Shown here in pieces: positions 7,061 to 9,666 of a DNA stretch of 9,666 bases (the first letter of the stretch is position 1; the number at the start of each line of letters is the position of its first letter). The stretch is from assembly GCA_036741235.1 (NCBI GenBank), contig DAINSQ010000178.1, positions 1 to 9,666 of the forward strand. Direction: 5' to 3'. Source of the stretch: JABWBR01 sp036741235. Lineage in GTDB: Bacteria > Bacteroidota > Bacteroidia > Chitinophagales > Saprospiraceae. Below the pieces are notes generated by a model. The model was given only the letters and a program-made list of their open reading frames with translations, searched no databases and was not told the origin of the DNA. A program made the translations under genes and the position numbers.

Positions 7061-8320
7061 TCACACCGTCATCTCCCGCGGTGCAAAAACATCGACCTCC
7101 ACCTGATTGCGCAGCAGATCCTCCATCGTTTCGCGTTGGCGGATGAGGTAATCCTTGCCCTCGTGCACCAGCACCTCGGCGGGTCGGAATCGCGAATTGT
7201 AGTTAGAGGCCATCGTAGCGCAATAGGCGCCGGCGTGTTGCATACAGAGGATATCGCCTTCGTTGATTTCGGCGATGCGGCGGTTGGCGCCGAAGGTATC
7301 GGTTTCGCAAATATAGCCCACCACCGTATAAAACCGGGGTTTGCCCATAGGCTTCGACACATTGATAATCTCGTGGTAGGCATCGTAAAACATAGGCCGG
7401 ATCAGGTGATTGAGCCCCGAATCGAGGCCGGCAAAAACCGTAGAAGTAGTTTGCTTAATGACGTTCACCTTGGCGAAAAAATAGCCGGCTTCGCTGACCA
7501 GGAACTTGCCCGGTTCGAAAATCAGGCATAAATCGCGGCCGTATTCCTGGCAAAAATGATTGAATCGCTCGGAAATTTTTTCACCCAACTCTTCAATATC
7601 CGTTTCAATATCGTCGGTTTTATAGGGCACCTTGAAACCGCTGCCGAAGTCGAGGTAATCGAGCTCCTTGAAATCTCGGGCAATGTTAAACAGGATCTCC
7701 GCGCCGATGAGGAAAACATCTGGATCGAGGATGCCCGAACCGGTGTGCATGTGCAGGCCCTCCACCTTGAGCCCCGTGGCTTCCACAATGCGGTGTACCA
7801 GCGGCATCTGGTGGATAGAAATGCCGAATTTGGAGTCGATATGCCCCACCGAGGTCTTGCGGTTGCCGCCCGCCATAATATGGGGGTTGATGCGAATACA
7901 AATGGGGATATGCGGGTACAATTGCCCGTATTGTTCGAGAATAGAAATATTGTCGATATTAATACGCACGCCCCGCTCAACGGCCATGCCTATTTCTTCG
8001 ATGCTGACGCAATTAGGGGTATAAATAATATCCTGCGGCTTAAAACCGGCCTTGAGCCCCAGCATAACCTCCTGGATAGAAACCGTATCCAGGCCGGCGC
8101 CCATATCCTTGAAAAGTTTGAGAATGCTGATATTGCTAAGGGCTTTGCAGGCATAATTGATGCGCAGGCGTTTCACCTGAAAAGCGTCGAGCATGCGGCG
8201 GTACTGCCGTTGCATAATTGCGCTATCATATACATATAGCGGACAATCGTATTTTTCACACAAAACCAGCGGATCAACGCCGCCGCTGAGCAAATACTTG
8301 TTGTTGTCCAACAGCATCAT
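7061..8320 (-). CDS. lysA: Diaminopimelate decarboxylase
   Basis: A 419-residue PLP enzyme of the alanine racemase-like (fold type III) decarboxylase group. It should convert meso-diaminopimelate to L-lysine, the last step of lysine synthesis, in the cytoplasm. Lys59 in NYACKALSN binds PLP. HIDSKFGI (160-167) and GLHMHTGS (188-195) are the LysA substrate and cofactor motifs, DFGSGFKVPY (224-233) is the glycine loop for the PLP phosphate, and FEPGKFLV (268-275) carries Lys where many homologues have Arg. Cys338 in CETDTFG is the catalytic acid from the partner subunit, and GAYCATMASNYNSRFRP (364-380) closes the site. These favour LysA over ornithine or carboxynorspermidine decarboxylases. The start has adjacent ATGs at 8320 and 8317; either could be used. 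The leader after the candidate promoter is only ~35-40 nt, leaving no room for a lysine riboswitch. It diverges from the sigma factor gene and stands alone. Confidence 0.94.
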   Translation of the reverse strand: MMLLDNNKYLLSGGVDPLVLCEKYDCPLYVYDSAIMQRQYRRMLDAFQVKRLRINYACKALSNISILKLFKDMGAGLDTVSIQEVMLGLKAGFKPQDIIYTPNCVSIEEIGMAVERGVRINIDNISILEQYGQLYPHIPICIRINPHIMAGGNRKTSVGHIDSKFGISIHQMPLVHRIVEATGLKVEGLHMHTGSGILDPDVFLIGAEILFNIARDFKELDYLDFGSGFKVPYKTDDIETDIEELGEKISERFNHFCQEYGRDLCLIFEPGKFLVSEAGYFFAKVNVIKQTTSTVFAGLDSGLNHLIRPMFYDAYHEIINVSKPMGKPRFYTVVGYICETDTFGANRRIAEINEGDILCMQHAGAYCATMASNYNSRFRPAEVLVHEGKDYLIRQRETMEDLLRNQVEVDVFAPREMTV

Positions 8321-8357
8321 AACCTGGTTATTTATTATTTATGGTGTAAAAATGTGC

Positions 8358-8366
8358 GCAAAAATA
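8358..8366 (-). promoter_or_regulatory. candidate -7 box for lysA
   Basis: The minus strand reads TATTTTTGC, matching TAnnTTTG and identical to the box before lhgO. It ends 37 nt upstream of the lysA ATG, a plausible leader length. The nearest upstream TTG (8382-8384) gives only a 15-nt spacer, shorter than the usual ~19-21, so the -33 element is uncertain. Confidence 0.45.
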
Positions 8367-8430
8367 GCGATATTGAAAACGCAACGCTACTTTTTTTGTT
8401 TCGCTGCCGATTATGACGTAAATATTATGA

Positions 8431-8445
8431 TGGCGTTACACGCCA
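8431..8445. promoter_or_regulatory. Perfect 15-bp palindrome between lysA and the sigma gene
   Basis: TGGCGT, a TAC spacer and ACGCCA form perfect 6-bp arms. It lies 51 nt before the sigma factor start, just upstream of a near-consensus -7 box (TATTATTG, 8451-8458). This is the position expected of an operator for a dimeric regulator acting on the sigma gene, possibly on both divergent genes. It could equally be a small hairpin. No cognate regulator is known here. Confidence 0.45.
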
Positions 8446-8496
8446 AAATGTATTATTGTCGCATCATATTATGGTAAACGCAAAAAGGCTACCCAG

Positions 8497-9075
8497 GTGA
8501 ATGAAAAGGAGCTCATAGCCGCATGTATGCAAGAGGATCGCAAGGCGCAGCAAGCCTTGTACGACCGCTATGCGCCTGTGATGTATGGGGTATGCAAGCG
8601 CTATCTGAAAACCCTTGAAGACGCCGAAGATGTGCTTATTGAGGCTTTTTTCAAGGTGTTCTCGAATTTAAGCCAATATAAAGGCGAGGGCAGCTTCGAG
8701 GGCTGGATCAGGCGCATTGTCGTTAATGAATCGCTGATGTTTTTGCGCCGCAATCACCATTTTCAACACATGGTAGAGGTAGATAATGCGGCAGGTGTCC
8801 GGATAGTGCCGACAGTGCACGAAGAACTGGCCGCCGGGGAAATTCTCGATCTGCTCGATCAATTGCCGATGGGGTATCGTACAGTGTTTAATTTATACGT
8901 ATTGGAAGGCTATAAACACCGGGAAATTGCCGATCTGTTGGGAATTAGTATCAATACGTCGAAATCGCAACTTATCCTGGCCAAAAAGCGACTGCGAGAG
9001 ATGATCGGCGGACAGGAATGGCCGGCCGAGGAATCTTACACAGATTTGGGAGATTTACAGGATGCACAGGATTGA
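8497..9075 (+). CDS. ECF-type RNA polymerase sigma-70 factor
   Basis: A 192-residue extracytoplasmic-function sigma factor. Region 2 covers about 5-86: LIAACMQEDRKAQQALYDRY, the core-binding helices with DAEDVLIEAFFKVF (42-55), and the -10 recognition segment ending GSFEGWIRRIVVNESLMFLRR (65-85). Region 4 covers about 115-170: LDQLPMGYRTVFNLYVLEG (120-138), then the helix-turn-helix HREIADLLGISINTSKSQL (141-159) that reads the -35 equivalent, ending in AKKRLREMI. The start is GTG at 8497; the first residues already fit region 2, so a later Met would truncate it. The GTG overlaps the stop of a possible 9-codon upstream ORF. The acidic C-terminal tail is a three-residue repeat encoded by 9-bp tandem DNA. 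It is 32 nt before a small membrane protein gene, a layout common for sigma/anti-sigma pairs. Target regulon unknown. Confidence 0.93.
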   Translation: MNEKELIAACMQEDRKAQQALYDRYAPVMYGVCKRYLKTLEDAEDVLIEAFFKVFSNLSQYKGEGSFEGWIRRIVVNESLMFLRRNHHFQHMVEVDNAAGVRIVPTVHEELAAGEILDLLDQLPMGYRTVFNLYVLEGYKHREIADLLGISINTSKSQLILAKKRLREMIGGQEWPAEESYTDLGDLQDAQD

Positions 9076-9078
9076 CGA
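9043..9078 (+). repeat. 9-bp in-frame repeat at the sigma gene 3' end
   Basis: Four 9-bp units, each beginning GAT (GATTTGGGA, GATTTACAG, GATGCACAG, GATTGACGA), cover the last codons and stop of the sigma gene. In frame they encode DLG, DLQ, DAQ, then D and stop. The units are diverged, so this is an older or weaker repeat than the arrays elsewhere in the window. Confidence 0.6.
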
Positions 9079-9107
9079 TGGGGTTAACAATAAAATATTA
9101 AAATGCC

Positions 9108-9485
9108 ATGAGACGTCAAAAAACATTGTTTGATCTCTTCAGGGATAACGCTCACAAATTGAATGAAGCGCCTTCGCGCCAAACCTGGCAGCGGCTGGAG
9201 GAACGGCTGGAGAAACGCCGCCGTCGCTCCTTGCAGTTGCGTATCCGGCATATGGCCATTGCCGCGGCTATCAGCGGTATTGCTATACTGGCCGTGCTGG
9301 CCGCTATGCTGGCCGATAACCGCCAACACAATAATACGGTTTATCAGATAGAGTCGCTCGATCAACGCGATGTCAACGAGGAGGCCCTGGAGGCAGTCGC
9401 CTTTTCACGCCGGATTTCACTGGATAAACCCGCCGCTATCGCCGAAGGACAAGCCGGCCAACGACTGGTGCCAAGGGGAATGTAG
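9108..9485 (+). CDS. Small single-pass membrane protein, candidate anti-sigma factor
   Basis: A 125-residue protein I do not recognise by family. Residues 1-48 are hydrophilic and strongly basic, with a predicted helical stretch RQTWQRLEERLEKRRRR (24-40). Residues about 49-68 form one hydrophobic segment (AIAAAISGIAILAVLAAM), with an Arg-rich stretch on the N-terminal side, so the N-terminus should be cytoplasmic. The remaining ~55 residues would be periplasmic and polar. A short cytoplasmic helix region plus one membrane span, encoded 32 nt after an ECF sigma gene, is the usual architecture of a membrane anti-sigma factor in Bacteroidota. I see no zinc-binding HxxxCxxC motif and no FecR domain. 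The ATG at 9108 is preceded by AT-rich sequence. The stop is followed within about 40 nt by a tandem array. The anti-sigma role is inferred mainly from position. Confidence 0.7.
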   Translation: MRRQKTLFDLFRDNAHKLNEAPSRQTWQRLEERLEKRRRRSLQLRIRHMAIAAAISGIAILAVLAAMLADNRQHNNTVYQIESLDQRDVNEEALEAVAFSRRISLDKPAAIAEGQAGQRLVPRGM

Positions 9486-9523
9486 ACGGTCCTCCATTCT
9501 CGAACATGCGACTCGCAACCATG

Positions 9524-9666
9524 CACACCCCACACCCCACAACCTACAACCCACAACCCAAACCTACAACCTACAACCCACAACCCAAACCTACAACCTA
9601 CAACCCACAACCCACAACCCACAACCTACAACCTACCTACAACCCACAAACCTACAACCTACAACC
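9524..9666. repeat. 7-bp tandem array (CCTACAA/CCCACAA) with higher-order pattern, cut by window edge
   Basis: A degenerate heptamer array begins 38 nt after the membrane protein stop and runs off the right edge. Units are mainly TACAACC and CACAACC, opening with CACACCC twice. A 6-bp unit CAAACC at 9559-9564 and 9586-9591 marks a 27-bp higher-order period. Motif and orientation match the array beside lysA, but this copy is longer and more varied, so it is likely older or has been rebuilt by unequal exchange. The reverse strand shows an open frame, but only as repeat translation. Confidence 0.95.

Noticed and set aside
8321..8357. Lysine riboswitch before lysA
   Set aside because: The likely leader is only about 35-40 nt, far too short for the L-box aptamer, and no matching helices are seen.
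9362..9622. Minus-strand frame with repeated GLWVVGC-like residues
   Set aside because: The repetitive protein is only translation of the 7-bp array and the end of the opposite gene.

Overview
The window looks like chromosomal DNA of a moderately GC-rich member of the Bacteroidota, most probably of the Saprospiria/Lewinella type. Three things point there: a secreted protein ending in a type-B (CHU_C, gliding-motility-associated) type IX secretion sorting domain, start codons without clear Shine-Dalgarno sequences, and candidate promoters of the Bacteroidota TAnnTTTG class. The lineage below phylum is an inference. No tRNA, rRNA, insertion sequence, phage gene or CRISPR array was seen, and no gene-free stretch exceeds 300 bases.

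Region 1 (about 67-4337, minus strand) is a compact operon read right to left: an L-2-hydroxyglutarate oxidase (LhgO) family flavoprotein, a DegT/DnrJ/EryC1 sugar aminotransferase, a UDP-N-acetylhexosamine 6-dehydrogenase of the TviB/WbpA/WbpO type, and a NusG-like (UpxY-type) antiterminator. Gaps are 24, 21 and 5 nt. It appears to be the front of a surface polysaccharide locus making an amino-uronic acid nucleotide sugar and probably continues beyond base 1. LhgO beside a WbpA/WbpE-like pair suggests a metabolic link: the missing middle enzyme (WbpB/WlbA) is reported to discharge its NADH onto 2-oxoglutarate, giving 2-hydroxyglutarate, which LhgO could re-oxidise.

Region 2 (4518-6803, plus strand) is a 761-residue exported protein with a signal peptide, an IgGFc-binding-protein-like region, a PKD domain, further Ig-like repeats and a type-B T9SS sorting domain. 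It diverges from the operon across a 180-nt regulatory gap.

Region 3 (7061-8320, minus) is diaminopimelate decarboxylase (lysA), convergent with the secreted protein gene. Between them lies an unusual composite of octamer repeats, hairpins and a 7-bp tandem array. Region 4 (8497-9485, plus) holds an ECF sigma factor followed by a small single-pass membrane protein that may be its anti-sigma partner. It diverges from lysA across a 176-nt gap carrying a perfect 15-bp palindrome.

The genes are of familiar families; the most unusual feature is the repeats. Four tandem arrays of three unrelated motifs (8-bp TGTCACCY, 8-bp GTTTATRR, 7-bp CCTACAA twice) all lie at or within about 40 nt of a stop codon, and a fifth 9-bp in-frame repeat forms the last codons of the sigma gene. 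Short-period repeat growth therefore seems confined to gene 3' ends, which may relate to transcript termination or simply to tolerated slippage. I found no clear evidence of a wholly new gene system; the repeat pattern and the LhgO linkage are the observations most worth following.
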